A stretch of 9,376 nucleotides of DNA from Acidobacteriota bacterium (GCA_021781255.1 JAJXXG010000586.1:1-9376), one strand, 5' to 3'; numbered from the stretch's first letter, positions 1 to 6,809 are shown. A program made the numbers and translations. Notes: generated by a model from the letters alone, not told the origin.

Positions 1-1
1 C

Positions 2-1426
2 CCTGACCGCCGCGACGTGATGGTGCTTTCGCCATTGCCGGTGGCACCACATACCATCCTTCTCGCAAAGGTGGCCGCCTCAGGTTCTCTGCTGGGGATT
101 GCAGTACTTACGCTCAACTTCGCTTCGGGCGTCATTTGCCCGTTGCTTCTTGCGGCGCAACATGGCTCAGGTTGGGGATTCTTCCAATCCTTCGCCGCCT
201 ACTGGTTTACGATGATCGCGGCGAGCCTGTTTTTGTATTGCGCAGTTCTAACCGTGCAGGGACTCACCGCGCTGCTGCTCCCGCGTCGCATCTTCCTGCG
301 TCTCTCTGCCATCCTGCAGCTCGCCGCCTTCGGTCTCTTTCTCGGAGTCTATTTTCTTCAGCCATCGATCACGACGCCCGCGGCAATGATCATTTCTGCA
401 AACCGGTGGGTGCTGGCCTGCTCGCCTTCCTACTGGTTCTTTGCGCTATTCAATCAACTGAATGGCTCATTGCCATCGGAGCTTGCCTGGTTGGCCTGGC
501 GTGGATGGATCGGCTTAGCGGTTGTCACATTCGGAGCATCGTTCTCTTTGCTCCTCTGTTATCTGCATACGATGAAAGAGACAGTCGAGGAACCGGACCT
601 CGTGCCAGGAGCGCGCGCGTCGCATTGGTTACCAAGCTTCGGCAGCGCTCTGCAAACTGCTCTGATCCTCTTTACTGTCCGTTCGTTGACGCGCAACCGC
701 CAGCATCGTGTTGCATTTGCCTTCTATCTCGCATTGGTCCTCGCCCTTGCGCTTCCATGGCTGCGAAGCGAGCTATCGGCGGCAGGGCCCGGTCCGCAGC
801 CCACCGACTTTCTTATCTCGACGTTCATCATGATGGGCTTCGCGGTTTTCGGACTCCGTAGCATATTCTCGCTACCCATTTCGCTGTCCGCCAATTGGGT
901 GTTACGCATTACACAACTGCGAGCGCCTGAGAAGTACATAGCCTCGACGAGGAGGTCGCTGCTGTTCTTTGCAGTGCTCCCGGTCTGGCTCGCATCAGCC
1001 GGGTTATCCCTCCACTTCAGACCGTGGCTCCATGTTGCAGGTCACCTCGCCGTCTTTGTTCTTCTTGGGTGCATTTTTGCCGAGCTCAGCCTGATCGGCT
1101 TCTACAAGGTGCCGTTCACCTGCTCTTATTTGCCGGGAAAAGTAAACGTTCAAGTCGTCTTCTGGGGGTTCCTGGTGGTGTTAGCGCCTATCGGAATCTC
1201 GACTGCCGAATTTGAACACATTGCACTCAGCGATCCCGTTAGATATGTCTGTTTCACAAGCGTTCTCGGCATCGCTACGTTGGGGCTTTGGGCCTTCAAC
1301 CGACATCGCGCAAAATCAGCGGTAATTTACTTCGAAGAGGTCCCGCCGGAACTAATTACGACGTTAGGACTCATCGCGGTTCGCCCTGCGATAACTGAGC
1401 CTGAGCAACGCCCGAGTAGATACTGA
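2..1426 (+). CDS. ABC-2-type permease-like multi-spanning membrane protein, 5' truncated by the window edge
   Basis: Seen: the frame is open from base 2 (PDRRDVMVLSPLPV...), so the first in-window start-like codons (GTG at 17, ATG at 20) are internal and the true start lies upstream. About 474 residues are visible up to TGA at 1424-1426. They hold many hydrophobic stretches, for example after AKVAASGSLLGIAVL, around LFLGVYFLQP, AFAFYLALVLALALPW and VVFWGFLVVLAPIGI, so roughly ten membrane segments. Known: the 'RRDVxVLxPLPV' opening followed by 'LAK' is familiar to me from acidobacterial permease-like proteins that accompany an ABC ATPase, and the same proteins carry the later 'PFTCSYLPGK' phrase. 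Inferred: the membrane subunit of an exporter or of an uncharacterised ABC-2 system. The ATPase and any partner permease would be upstream, outside the window. Substrate unknown. The call as a membrane protein is secure; the ABC-2 assignment is moderate. Confidence 0.72.
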   Translation, partial: PDRRDVMVLSPLPVAPHTILLAKVAASGSLLGIAVLTLNFASGVICPLLLAAQHGSGWGFFQSFAAYWFTMIAASLFLYCAVLTVQGLTALLLPRRIFLRLSAILQLAAFGLFLGVYFLQPSITTPAAMIISANRWVLACSPSYWFFALFNQLNGSLPSELAWLAWRGWIGLAVVTFGASFSLLLCYLHTMKETVEEPDLVPGARASHWLPSFGSALQTALILFTVRSLTRNRQHRVAFAFYLALVLALALPWLRSELSAAGPGPQPTDFLISTFIMMGFAVFGLRSIFSLPISLSANWVLRITQLRAPEKYIASTRRSLLFFAVLPVWLASAGLSLHFRPWLHVAGHLAVFVLLGCIFAELSLIGFYKVPFTCSYLPGKVNVQVVFWGFLVVLAPIGISTAEFEHIALSDPVRYVCFTSVLGIATLGLWAFNRHRAKSAVIYFEEVPPELITTLGLIAVRPAITEPEQRPSRY

Positions 1427-1480
1427 GCTGATTCTTTTAGTTGTGTTTCGCAGCCGTAACAGCTATCCCCTTAATCAGTT

Positions 1481-1554
1481 CGGCGGGTGGCCCGGCTGCC
1501 GGAGCAAGTAAGGCGAGTTCCCCCGCAAAGGATAAGTCCCCATCCATGGCGTCC
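1481..1554 (+). repeat. Dispersed direct repeat, copy 1 (internally shortened)
   Basis: Bases 1481-1533 match 5705-5757 in the same orientation at 47 of 53 positions by my hand alignment, starting CGGCGGGTGGCCCGG. A second block, CCATCCATGGCGTCC at 1540-1554, is identical to 5889-5903, and the bases after it are loosely similar (a gcg-rich stretch and then CGAC). The two blocks are 6 bases apart here but 131 apart in copy 2, so copy 1 looks like an internally deleted version, or copy 2 an expanded one. No terminal inverted repeats, target duplications or transposase were found. It is probably a non-coding family of intergenic repeats. Confidence 0.8.
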
Positions 1555-1620
1555 GCAGCGTGCGGGCGACATGGGTGGGAGGTCACAAACTTTACGCCGG
1601 GGAGTCAGGCCAGCAGCGTG

Positions 1621-1732
1621 CAGACCACGTTCCAACACGACCCGCTGAATCGCGTCACGGGGCAAGTCTTCGCCGGTCGCGGGCTACACGTATCAGCTTG
1701 GCCCCACGGGCAACCGCACTTTCCCGACAGAA
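1621..1732 (+). pseudogene. Remnant of an RHS/YD-repeat protein gene, frameshifted
   Basis: Frame 1 from 1621 reads QTTFQHDPLNRVTG, which resembles the RHS/YD-repeat phrase 'YDxLNRVTG' with the tyrosine replaced by His. The likely continuation, SSPVAGYTYQLGPTGNRT, is found in frame 2 from 1667. Frame 2 is closed upstream by TGA at 1646 and frame 1 loses the motif after about 1662, so one frameshift separates the halves. Known: RHS-family proteins are large secreted or surface toxin-carrying proteins with many such repeats, and 'GYTYxLGPTGNRT' is a typical repeat phrase. Here only about 37 codons are recognisable, so this is a relic. The downstream frame stays open to TAA at 1829-1831, but the sequence after GNRT is not recognisable. 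Confidence 0.6.
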
Positions 1733-1786
1733 ATCCGCTTCACAATCAAGAAATTATCCGCGATCAAGTCGCCGCTACAAAATCAC

Positions 1787-1804
1787 GAACCTGCGCAGAG
1801 GTTC
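1787..1804 (-). terminator. Weak hairpin just after the DUF2142 stop codon
   Basis: A perfect 6-bp stem (GAACCT/AGGTTC) with a 6-base loop lies directly after the minus-strand stop at 1806-1808. On the minus strand it is followed within three bases by ATTTTG. The position is right for a terminator, but the stem is short and the T-run minimal, so this is only a candidate. Confidence 0.3.
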
Positions 1805-1805
1805 C

Positions 1806-3233
1806 TTAGAAGACATGGAAGACACGGATAATAGTCGTGTCCATTGCAGCCATTTGCACAATGGTTATGCCTGCGATGCTCACGAAACTAAGCCATTTCG
1901 GAGCTGATGGCTTGCGGTCTGGAGTAAATCTGAGAACAGCTATGCCCGCAAGAATGAGAATGGGGAGAAAGTAGCGTCCTTGCACAGCTATGACATGACT
2001 TTGTCCTGCGTGCCCCCACATGAGATACAAAGCAACGAAGATCAGGAAAGCACTTGCGAAGGCGAGGGCGAAGCACCATAACCCGTGACTGATGGAGCGC
2101 TTCACAATACCGCGGCTCCCGAAATTCCAGACAATTACCATGCTGACAAGAGGTAAGAGATAAACGACCCAAGGCTGGAGCGGTACGGTAAGCCATCCGA
2201 ATATGCCAACGGTCTGAGCATAGAATTTGATGATCCTAATGATTCCCAGAGTATTAACTAGCACGTGCATGAAAGACAGTGGATGATGTAAAAGGAGGCT
2301 TATCTGAACAGATGGGTGTGTTCCGTCCAAGGGCGTTGTCATACTAGACTTTACGAAGAGTAGCCAGCCCGCGGTGACTCCAAGCGCGATCACAAGCAGG
2401 ACCGCATGCGATCGAATAGCTTTGGCTGCTTTATCGTGTTGAAATACTCCTGGGACAACACCCGCCAAGAGTAGGGGAGCATACACAGGTTTTACCGAGC
2501 AGAACACCACAGCAGTGGCGGCTGCGGTTACTAGCTCCCATGTTCTCCAGTTCCCGCGCGTGCTCGCTGAAAACGACAGTGCGCTAAATAACAGCGCGCA
2601 CGCAATCACGGCAGCATCAGGAGAAAGCGACGCGAACAAAAACAGTGACATCGGTAACAGCCCGACAAGGATGACGAGTTCCTCTGCGGCAGGTATTGAC
2701 TTTACGGCAAGCCCAATCAGCCCCAAAGCCGCTAGGCAGTTGAACAAACGCCCCAAGTAAAGCAGATAGAGAGGTCCTAATCCGATTGCGCGTCCCACTG
2801 CTATGCCGAGTATTTGCGGCAAATAAGGAAGAGGAGAATAAAACGCCGATCCCGGAAACTCGACAAACTGCGTCTTTGAACCATCTAGAGGAATCGACGC
2901 TTGGCTCAGTGTCTTTGTAAGCGGCGCAGGCGTCGCCGGATAAAATATTTCATCCTTTGTATATACGCTCGATTTTACCAGCCGTGGAAGCGATTCTGGC
3001 AGAGAAGCACCGGCGACTCCATTCTGAACCTCAGAGCGAATCCGAAACTCGCTAAGCTCATAGGCCCGGTAAAAGTGTTGCACTTCGTCGGGCACTTGGA
3101 ATGGAGGGGTAAGAATCACCAGGGGGAGCGAACCCATCGCGCCCAGAATCAGCACTAGGACCAAGCACGCTTTCTTTCCTAAAGTGCCTCTGATCGGCTT
3201 CTGTGTGGTCCGGTCATCAAAGCATTCTCGCAT
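1806..3233 (-). CDS. DUF2142 family multi-spanning membrane protein
   Basis: Seen: the protein is 475 residues from the chosen start. Membrane segment 1 (about 22-41) is followed at about 43-50 by PPFQVPDE and then HFYRAY. Roughly ten hydrophobic segments follow, with GRYFLPI near residue 419. Known: 'PPFQVPDE.HFYRAY' and a late 'GRYFxP' are hallmarks of DUF2142 proteins, which resemble GT-C membrane glycosyltransferases with an acidic pair just after the first membrane helix. Their biochemical role is largely unproven. Inferred: assembly or transfer of a lipid-linked envelope sugar, consistent with the divergent glycosyltransferase and epimerase genes. Start: the frame extends to a GTG at 3350, but that adds 39 polar residues and has no ribosome binding site. 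ATG at 3233 has GGAG ten bases upstream and puts helix 1 near the N-terminus; ATGs at 3308 and 3284 are alternatives. Stop is TAA at 1808-1806. Confidence 0.85.
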   Translation of the reverse strand: MRECFDDRTTQKPIRGTLGKKACLVLVLILGAMGSLPLVILTPPFQVPDEVQHFYRAYELSEFRIRSEVQNGVAGASLPESLPRLVKSSVYTKDEIFYPATPAPLTKTLSQASIPLDGSKTQFVEFPGSAFYSPLPYLPQILGIAVGRAIGLGPLYLLYLGRLFNCLAALGLIGLAVKSIPAAEELVILVGLLPMSLFLFASLSPDAAVIACALLFSALSFSASTRGNWRTWELVTAAATAVVFCSVKPVYAPLLLAGVVPGVFQHDKAAKAIRSHAVLLVIALGVTAGWLLFVKSSMTTPLDGTHPSVQISLLLHHPLSFMHVLVNTLGIIRIIKFYAQTVGIFGWLTVPLQPWVVYLLPLVSMVIVWNFGSRGIVKRSISHGLWCFALAFASAFLIFVALYLMWGHAGQSHVIAVQGRYFLPILILAGIAVLRFTPDRKPSAPKWLSFVSIAGITIVQMAAMDTTIIRVFHVF

Positions 3234-3721
3234 GTTCCTTGAACTCCATTCGCTGAACCATTCTCTGACTCTTGCTTCGCGCATCCTGCAGGAACCTATG
3301 TCTGTCATTCTGTCATATTGGAGGTGGAACCGGGCGAGATCGATGTCCACTTCGCTGCCACGGCTGTGACACCAGACTTCGGAGGAGCTGAGGCAGTCGC
3401 TGGGACCCTTTTGTCACATTGGACCTCGAGAAGATCACGGGCAAACGCGCAAATGATTGTAATATCATAGGCCGTTTGCTATGGCGCAAATCCTGGTTCA
3501 GGGACCTGACCTGGGGATGAACCGAGCAGATTAACCTCGGTCGTATCTCATCGAATTTCCATCGGACGTTTGAAGATGATTCGTGCGCGTCGCAATCTCC
3601 TCGCTTTGATTTAAGACGGCTTTGATGCCGGTTACCGAAGTTGATTCATCCATAATGTTGCTATAGATCTCATGGGTCTCAACATGCTACAAATGCGTTG
3701 TAGATTCTTCCAAATATCATC
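3234..3721. promoter_or_regulatory. Divergent intergenic region between the DUF2142 and GT2 genes
   Basis: The stretch has no convincing gene on either strand and should hold the promoters for both flanking genes. A weak plus-strand candidate is TTGATT at 3641-3646 and TATAGA at 3662-3667, but the 15-base spacer is short. A 7-bp inverted repeat, TGTGACA (3365-3371) and TGTCACA (3412-3418), has a 40-base centre and may be chance. The last 70 bases are AT-rich. If the GTG start at 3350 is used for the DUF2142 gene, its first 39 codons take up 3234-3350. Confidence 0.35.
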
Positions 3722-4480
3722 ATGGTAAAGATCCCAAAACTGTCTGTCGTCATGCCCGCCTTCAACGAGATGGCGACAATTGAGGAGATTCTTTTAAGGG
3801 TCCAGGCAACTGATATTGACAAAGAGATCGTTGTCGTCGACGACGGCTCGACCGACGGCACCCGGGAATTTCTATCGCGGCTCATGAGCTTTATTGACTC
3901 CTCGTCGGGGTCTAATTCCCCTGTAGGCTTCGGGCGGCTATCGAAAGTGGACAATATACGAGTCGTTTTCCAGGAGAAAAACTGCGGCAAGGGTGCAGCC
4001 CTTCGACGCGGCTTTCGTGAAGCACGCGGTGAAGTCGTAGTCATCCAGGATGCCGATCTGGAACTGGACCCCCAGAAATACCCCAAATTGATTGACCCGA
4101 TCGAAAGAGGGATTGCGGACGTAGTTTACGGTTCCCGGTTTCGCGGCAGATCCCGCAACGGCCAGCCGTTCTCCTACTACGCCGGGAACAAGGTCTTGAC
4201 GGTGACCTCCAATATCCTGACAGGCTTAAAGCTCACCGATGTGTGGACTGGGTATAAGATGTTTCGCCGCGAAATTTTGCAGAAGATTCATCTGCGAGAA
4301 GACAGATTTGGCTTTGAACCGGAAGTTACGGCAAAGATTGCTAGGTGTGGCTGCAGGGTTTCTGAAGTGGCTGTGTCATATGTCTGTCGTGGCCGCGACG
4401 AAGGGAAGAAGATCGGCTGGAAAGACGGCATCCGGGGCCTGTGGTGCACTCTTCGCTACGGCCTTTTGCCAGAGCAGTAG
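3722..4480 (+). CDS. GT2 family glycosyltransferase, dolichyl-phosphate mannose synthase-like
   Basis: Role: a cytoplasmic or membrane-associated GT-A enzyme expected to move a sugar from a nucleotide donor to a polyprenyl phosphate or similar acceptor. Seen: 252 residues with the GT2 opening LSVVMPAFNE (7-16), nucleotide-binding VVVDDGSTDGT (37-47), GKGAALRRGF (89-98), and the metal-binding DAD at 110-112 inside QDADLEL. Then come YGSRFRGR, TDVWTGYKMFRR and RFGFEPEVTAKIA, the usual order in DPM1/DPMS-like enzymes. There is no C-terminal membrane anchor, so it is the short soluble type rather than the ArnC/GtrB type. Start: TAG at 3701-3703 closes the frame, so ATG 3722 is the first possible start. 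No Shine-Dalgarno sequence precedes it, which is odd because the next gene has a strong one. Neighbours: 60 bases upstream of the epimerase gene, same strand, likely one operon. Donor and acceptor cannot be told from sequence alone. Confidence 0.92.
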   Translation: MVKIPKLSVVMPAFNEMATIEEILLRVQATDIDKEIVVVDDGSTDGTREFLSRLMSFIDSSSGSNSPVGFGRLSKVDNIRVVFQEKNCGKGAALRRGFREARGEVVVIQDADLELDPQKYPKLIDPIERGIADVVYGSRFRGRSRNGQPFSYYAGNKVLTVTSNILTGLKLTDVWTGYKMFRREILQKIHLREDRFGFEPEVTAKIARCGCRVSEVAVSYVCRGRDEGKKIGWKDGIRGLWCTLRYGLLPEQ

Positions 4481-4529
4481 CCTCTAGCGCGGTTTCGAGC
4501 TGATCTTTTGCGCATAAGCAAGGTGAACC

Positions 4530-4534
4530 GGAGG
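4530..4534 (+). promoter_or_regulatory. Strong ribosome binding site fixing the epimerase start
   Basis: GGAGG at 4530-4534 is followed by six T residues and then ATG at 4541. The open frame extends back to a TTG at 4508, but this site and the Rossmann motif just inside the protein place the start at 4541. Confidence 0.85.
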
Positions 4535-4540
4535 TTTTTT

Positions 4541-5557
4541 ATGAATGCTTTGATTACCGGCGGTGCTGGGTTCATCGGTTCCCATTTGGTTGAGGCTCTA
4601 TTGAAGCGAGAGCAGCGTGTGACGGTTCTCGACGATTTGAGCACTGGCTCGGTAGAGAATCTCCGCCATACCCGGCGGGACACTCGACTTCGTTGCATCT
4701 TTGAGTCCGTGATGAACCGCAGCCTTTTGTCCGAATTGGTGGATGAGGCTGACACGGTCTACCATTTGGCAGCCGCCGTGGGCGTCCGGCGAATTATCGA
4801 GAGTCCCGTCCGCACCATCGAAACCAACATAAAGGGAACAGAATTGGTGTTGGAGTGCGCGGCCAAAAAGGGAAAGCCCGTGTTTGTTGCTTCCACCTCG
4901 GAAGTCTATGGCAAAAACAGGCGAACACCTTTTAGGGAAGATGACGATATTGTGCTCGGCGCCAGCTCAAGGTCGCGGTGGTCTTACGCCACTTCCAAGC
5001 TCTTGGATGAGTTTCTGGCGTTGGCCTATTTTAAGGAAAAGAAAGTACCGATAGTTATCGGCCGTCTTTTCAACACGGTGGGTCCCCGGCAGACCGGACG
5101 CTACGGAATGGTGCTCCCGACCTTTGTTCGCCAGGCTCTGGACGGTGCTCCGATAACCGTTTTTGGCAGTGGCGAGCAGAGTCGCTGCTTCGGATACGTG
5201 GAGGATGTGGTCGAAGCCATCATTCGCCTAATGGAGTGTGATCGGGCTGTCGGCGAGGTGCTCAATATAGGCAACACGGAAGAGATCACCATTGGGGAGT
5301 TGGCGCGACTCGTTAAGGACCGGGCCAAGAGTCATTCCAGGATTCAATTCATCCCCTACGACGAGGCCTACGCGCCTGGCTTCGAGGACATGATGAGAAG
5401 AGTGCCCTCCGTGGACAAATTGCAATCGTTAACTGGCTTTCGGCCTGCAACGACGCTCACCGTGATTATCGATCGAGTCATTGAGCACTTGAGAAGCGAA
5501 AGTGATGCTACCGCGCCAACCAATAGCGACACTCCATCTTCTGCTACTGCTTTTTAA
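4541..5557 (+). CDS. NAD-dependent nucleotide-sugar epimerase/dehydratase (extended SDR)
   Basis: Role: NAD-dependent oxidation and rearrangement of a nucleotide-linked hexose (4-epimerase, 4,6-dehydratase or decarboxylase type) in the cytoplasm. Seen: 338 residues with dinucleotide-binding TGGAGFIG (6-13), acidic D31/D32 at the end of the second strand favouring NAD over NADP, YHLAAAVGV (74-82), STSEVYG (118-124), and the catalytic pair Y149/K153 in YATSK. Then GRLFNTVGPRQ, VFGSGEQSR and LNIGNTEE, as expected of the substrate-binding half. The STSEVYG...RWSYATSK arrangement resembles UDP-glucuronate decarboxylase/ArnA-type and related sugar epimerases, but the exact reaction cannot be fixed by eye. 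Start: chosen by the GGAGG at 4530-4534. Neighbours: follows the GT2 gene by 60 bases, so it may make the sugar that the transferase uses. The last dozen or so residues are a Ser/Thr/Ala-rich tail. Confidence 0.93.
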   Translation: MNALITGGAGFIGSHLVEALLKREQRVTVLDDLSTGSVENLRHTRRDTRLRCIFESVMNRSLLSELVDEADTVYHLAAAVGVRRIIESPVRTIETNIKGTELVLECAAKKGKPVFVASTSEVYGKNRRTPFREDDDIVLGASSRSRWSYATSKLLDEFLALAYFKEKKVPIVIGRLFNTVGPRQTGRYGMVLPTFVRQALDGAPITVFGSGEQSRCFGYVEDVVEAIIRLMECDRAVGEVLNIGNTEEITIGELARLVKDRAKSHSRIQFIPYDEAYAPGFEDMMRRVPSVDKLQSLTGFRPATTLTVIIDRVIEHLRSESDATAPTNSDTPSSATAF

Positions 5558-5704
5558 GATCCTTTCTTTGCGCATCGAACCGCGATAATACAGCCGAACT
5601 CCGCATCAAGAGCGTACAGAATTACGAGACTGACACCGCTGTTCGGGAATAAAGTTCGATGCTCCGCGTTTGTCAGGGTCTGCAGAGGCTTCATAGATCG
5701 TCAG

Positions 5705-5910
5705 CGGCGGGTGGCCCGGGTGCCGGAGGAAGCAAGGCGAGTTCTCCCACAAAAGATGGTTGCCCCGGGTGCCTCGCATTGGGGCACCTGGGATCGCAAA
5801 AGCCCTGCACCCGGTTTCCAGTTCTCCGTTGAATGACGACTGGCCCGCCCATCCCGGTTTTTCCCTTCCCAGCCACAGAATCGGGTGTCCATCCATGGCG
5901 TCCATGCGGC
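5705..5910 (+). repeat. Dispersed direct repeat, copy 2 (longer form)
   Basis: The outer blocks 5705-5757 and 5889-5903 match copy 1 (1481-1533 and 1540-1554). This copy carries about 125 extra bases between the blocks, including the hairpin at 5764-5792. On the minus strand both copies can be read as a similar peptide ending ...RATRR, but the frame is not supported by a start site, so I regard this as an untranslated repeat of the kind that is sometimes mis-annotated as small hypothetical proteins. No transposase or terminal repeats are seen. Confidence 0.78.
5764..5792. repeat. Inverted repeat (hairpin) inside repeat copy 2
   Basis: CCCGGGTGCC (5764-5773) pairs with GGCACCTGGG (5783-5792) over 10 bp with one G-T wobble and a 9-base loop. 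No T-run follows on the plus strand, so it is not a classical terminator for the epimerase gene. It sits in the segment missing from copy 1. Confidence 0.65.
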
Positions 5911-6099
5911 GCGCGACGTATGTGGAAATCCATAAAAAATCCTCCCCCCAATTTGCATGTAATTTCCCCGCCCTGGCGCACAATAGAAATAAGTCGGAAC
6001 CAGCCCTGCGCCTGATCCGTAACCACTGGCAGGGGTACCCCCACCCCCCATTCTTGGCCCCTGAAAAATTTGCGGTTTCCCACAGAAAGCTTGCACATT

Positions 6100-6141
6100 A
6101 TTTCGCGGCGCGCCAGCCTGTGCGCCGAGGCAGCCCGAAAT
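6100..6141. repeat. Bulged hairpin downstream of the MerR gene
   Basis: ATTTCG+CGGCGC (6100-6111) pairs with GCGCCG (6122-6127) and CGAAAT (6136-6141), leaving a 10-base loop and an 8-base one-sided bulge (6128-6135). It lies 63-104 bases past the MerR stop on that gene's strand. There is no T-run, so a terminator role is possible but unproven. Confidence 0.4.
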
Positions 6142-6203
6142 CATCGCTGCGGATGAGCGCACTCCGGCCTGCGCGGGCATTCAATGCAAAGCCGCTCAGC
6201 GTG

Positions 6204-6686
6204 TTAGGACGGGAAGAGCGAGCCTGAGGTGGTTTGCAGGCCGGTGATGCGCGGGCGGCGGCGCGGGGGCGGCGGCTGGGGCGCGCCGAGCAGGCTGGCA
6301 ATCTCGCGCAGTTCCGCGCGCGCGCTGCCGATGGTGGCGGCGAGCGCATCGCGGCGCTTCGTGGATTCATTGGCGGTGGCCGGAAGACTCGACTCCGGAT
6401 CGGCCCGGCGCACCTGTATCAGCGCCTGTCGCGCGCCTGCCAGCGTGTAGCCCTCGGCGTGAACCAGCCGCTTGATTTCAAGCGCTGTCTCCACGTCGCG
6501 CCGGCGATAGAGGCGCTGGCCCGTTCCACTCTTATTCGGCTTGAGCTGGGGAAACTGCGTTTCCCAGAAGCGCAGCACGTACGTCTCTACATTGCAGATT
6601 CGCGCCACATCCCCGATTTTGAAGTAGAGGCGGTCGGGGATGGTCGGCTGGTCCTGAACGCGCTTTTGGGAGGAATGCATGGGCAT
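6204..6686 (-). CDS. MerR family transcriptional regulator
   Basis: Role: a DNA-binding regulator of the MerR superfamily, targets unknown. Seen: 160 residues. The winged-helix domain spans about residues 19-92: LYFKIGDVARICNVE, then TYVLRFWETQFPQLKP, the wing GTGQRLYRRRDVE, and IKRLVHAEGYTLAGARQAL. A helix likely to form the dimer coiled coil follows (about 107-135), then a Pro/Arg-rich, Ser/Thr-rich tail. Known: this 'LRFWETxFPQLKP...GQRLYRRRDV' subtype is widespread and in many bacteria lies beside ihfA/pheT, but here it does not. There is no metal-binding cysteine cluster, so it is not a metal sensor of the MerR/CueR type. Start: the N-terminus has ATGs at 6686 and 6680 with no good ribosome binding site, so the first few residues are uncertain. 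Neighbours: 152 bases downstream of the flavin reductase, separated from it by a terminator-like hairpin, so probably its own unit. Stop is TAA at 6206-6204. Confidence 0.9.
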   Translation of the reverse strand: MPMHSSQKRVQDQPTIPDRLYFKIGDVARICNVETYVLRFWETQFPQLKPNKSGTGQRLYRRRDVETALEIKRLVHAEGYTLAGARQALIQVRRADPESSLPATANESTKRRDALAATIGSARAELREIASLLGAPQPPPPRRRPRITGLQTTSGSLFPS

Positions 6687-6737
6687 GGCAAATGAAGAAT
6701 GAACCCGCCTTGCATGCGGGCCTCACTCATTAGACGA

Positions 6738-6743
6738 AGTATA
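6738..6743 (-). promoter_or_regulatory. Possible -10 box for the MerR gene
   Basis: The minus strand reads TATACT here, five of six matches to the TATAAT consensus, about 50 bases before the MerR start and downstream of the hairpin at 6778-6809. No convincing -35 box lies at the right distance, so the call is tentative. Confidence 0.25.
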
Positions 6744-6777
6744 GGCCACTATTTGCACTCTTTGTGTAGCAAACTAG

Positions 6778-6809
6778 GCACTCCCCGGCGATTCTTTCGC
6801 CGGGAGTGC
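6778..6809 (-). terminator. Stem-loop terminator candidate after the flavin oxidoreductase gene
   Basis: GCACTCCCCGGCG (6778-6790) pairs with CGCCGGGAGTGC (6798-6809): twelve G+C-rich base pairs with one bulged C and a 7-base loop. It starts 29 bases past the stop of the minus-strand oxidoreductase gene. The T-run after it on the minus strand is poor (CTAGTTTG), so it may be a weak intrinsic terminator or a 3'-end-stabilising stem. It separates this gene from the MerR gene. Confidence 0.6.

Larger units (their letters stand above)
1427..1805. other. Intergenic region holding repeat copy 1 and an RHS relic, no intact gene
   Basis: This 379-base gap separates the permease-like gene from the converging DUF2142 gene. 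A 122-codon frame crosses it from 1441, but it reads through a dispersed repeat and then changes character into an RHS-like fragment in the wrong frame. It has no evident ribosome binding site, so I do not call it a gene. Its parts are listed separately: repeat copy 1, the RHS remnant, and a weak hairpin at the DUF2142 stop. Confidence 0.6.
5558..6203. other. Gene-poor convergent intergenic region with a repeat, C-rich tracts and hairpins
   Basis: About 646 bases lie between the converging epimerase and MerR genes. Several frames of 120-160 codons cross it on both strands, but they overlap each other, lack ribosome binding sites, resemble no family I know, and run through repeat copy 2. I treat the region as non-coding. 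It holds the repeat at 5705-5910, a hairpin at 5764-5792, C-rich tracts near 5941-5970 and 6031-6050 (including the palindrome GGGGTACCCC at 6032-6041), and a bulged hairpin at 6100-6141. In 5558-5704 I see nothing recognisable and no clear terminator for the epimerase gene. Confidence 0.6.

Noticed and set aside
1441..1809. A 122-codon plus-strand frame
   Set aside because: It joins repeat copy 1 to an RHS-like scrap whose second half is in a different frame, so it is a chance open frame.
3365..3418. Inverted repeat TGTGACA ... TGTCACA as an operator
   Set aside because: Seven-base arms with a 40-base centre are likely by chance, and no CRP/FNR-type spacing is present.
3679..4086. Minus-strand 135-codon frame opposite the glycosyltransferase gene
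   Set aside because: Shadow frame, Ser/Arg-rich, with no domain; the plus-strand gene is clear.
5606..6227. Overlapping open frames of 120-160 codons in the convergent gap
   Set aside because: They overlap on both strands, lack ribosome binding sites and recognisable domains, and run through the dispersed repeat.
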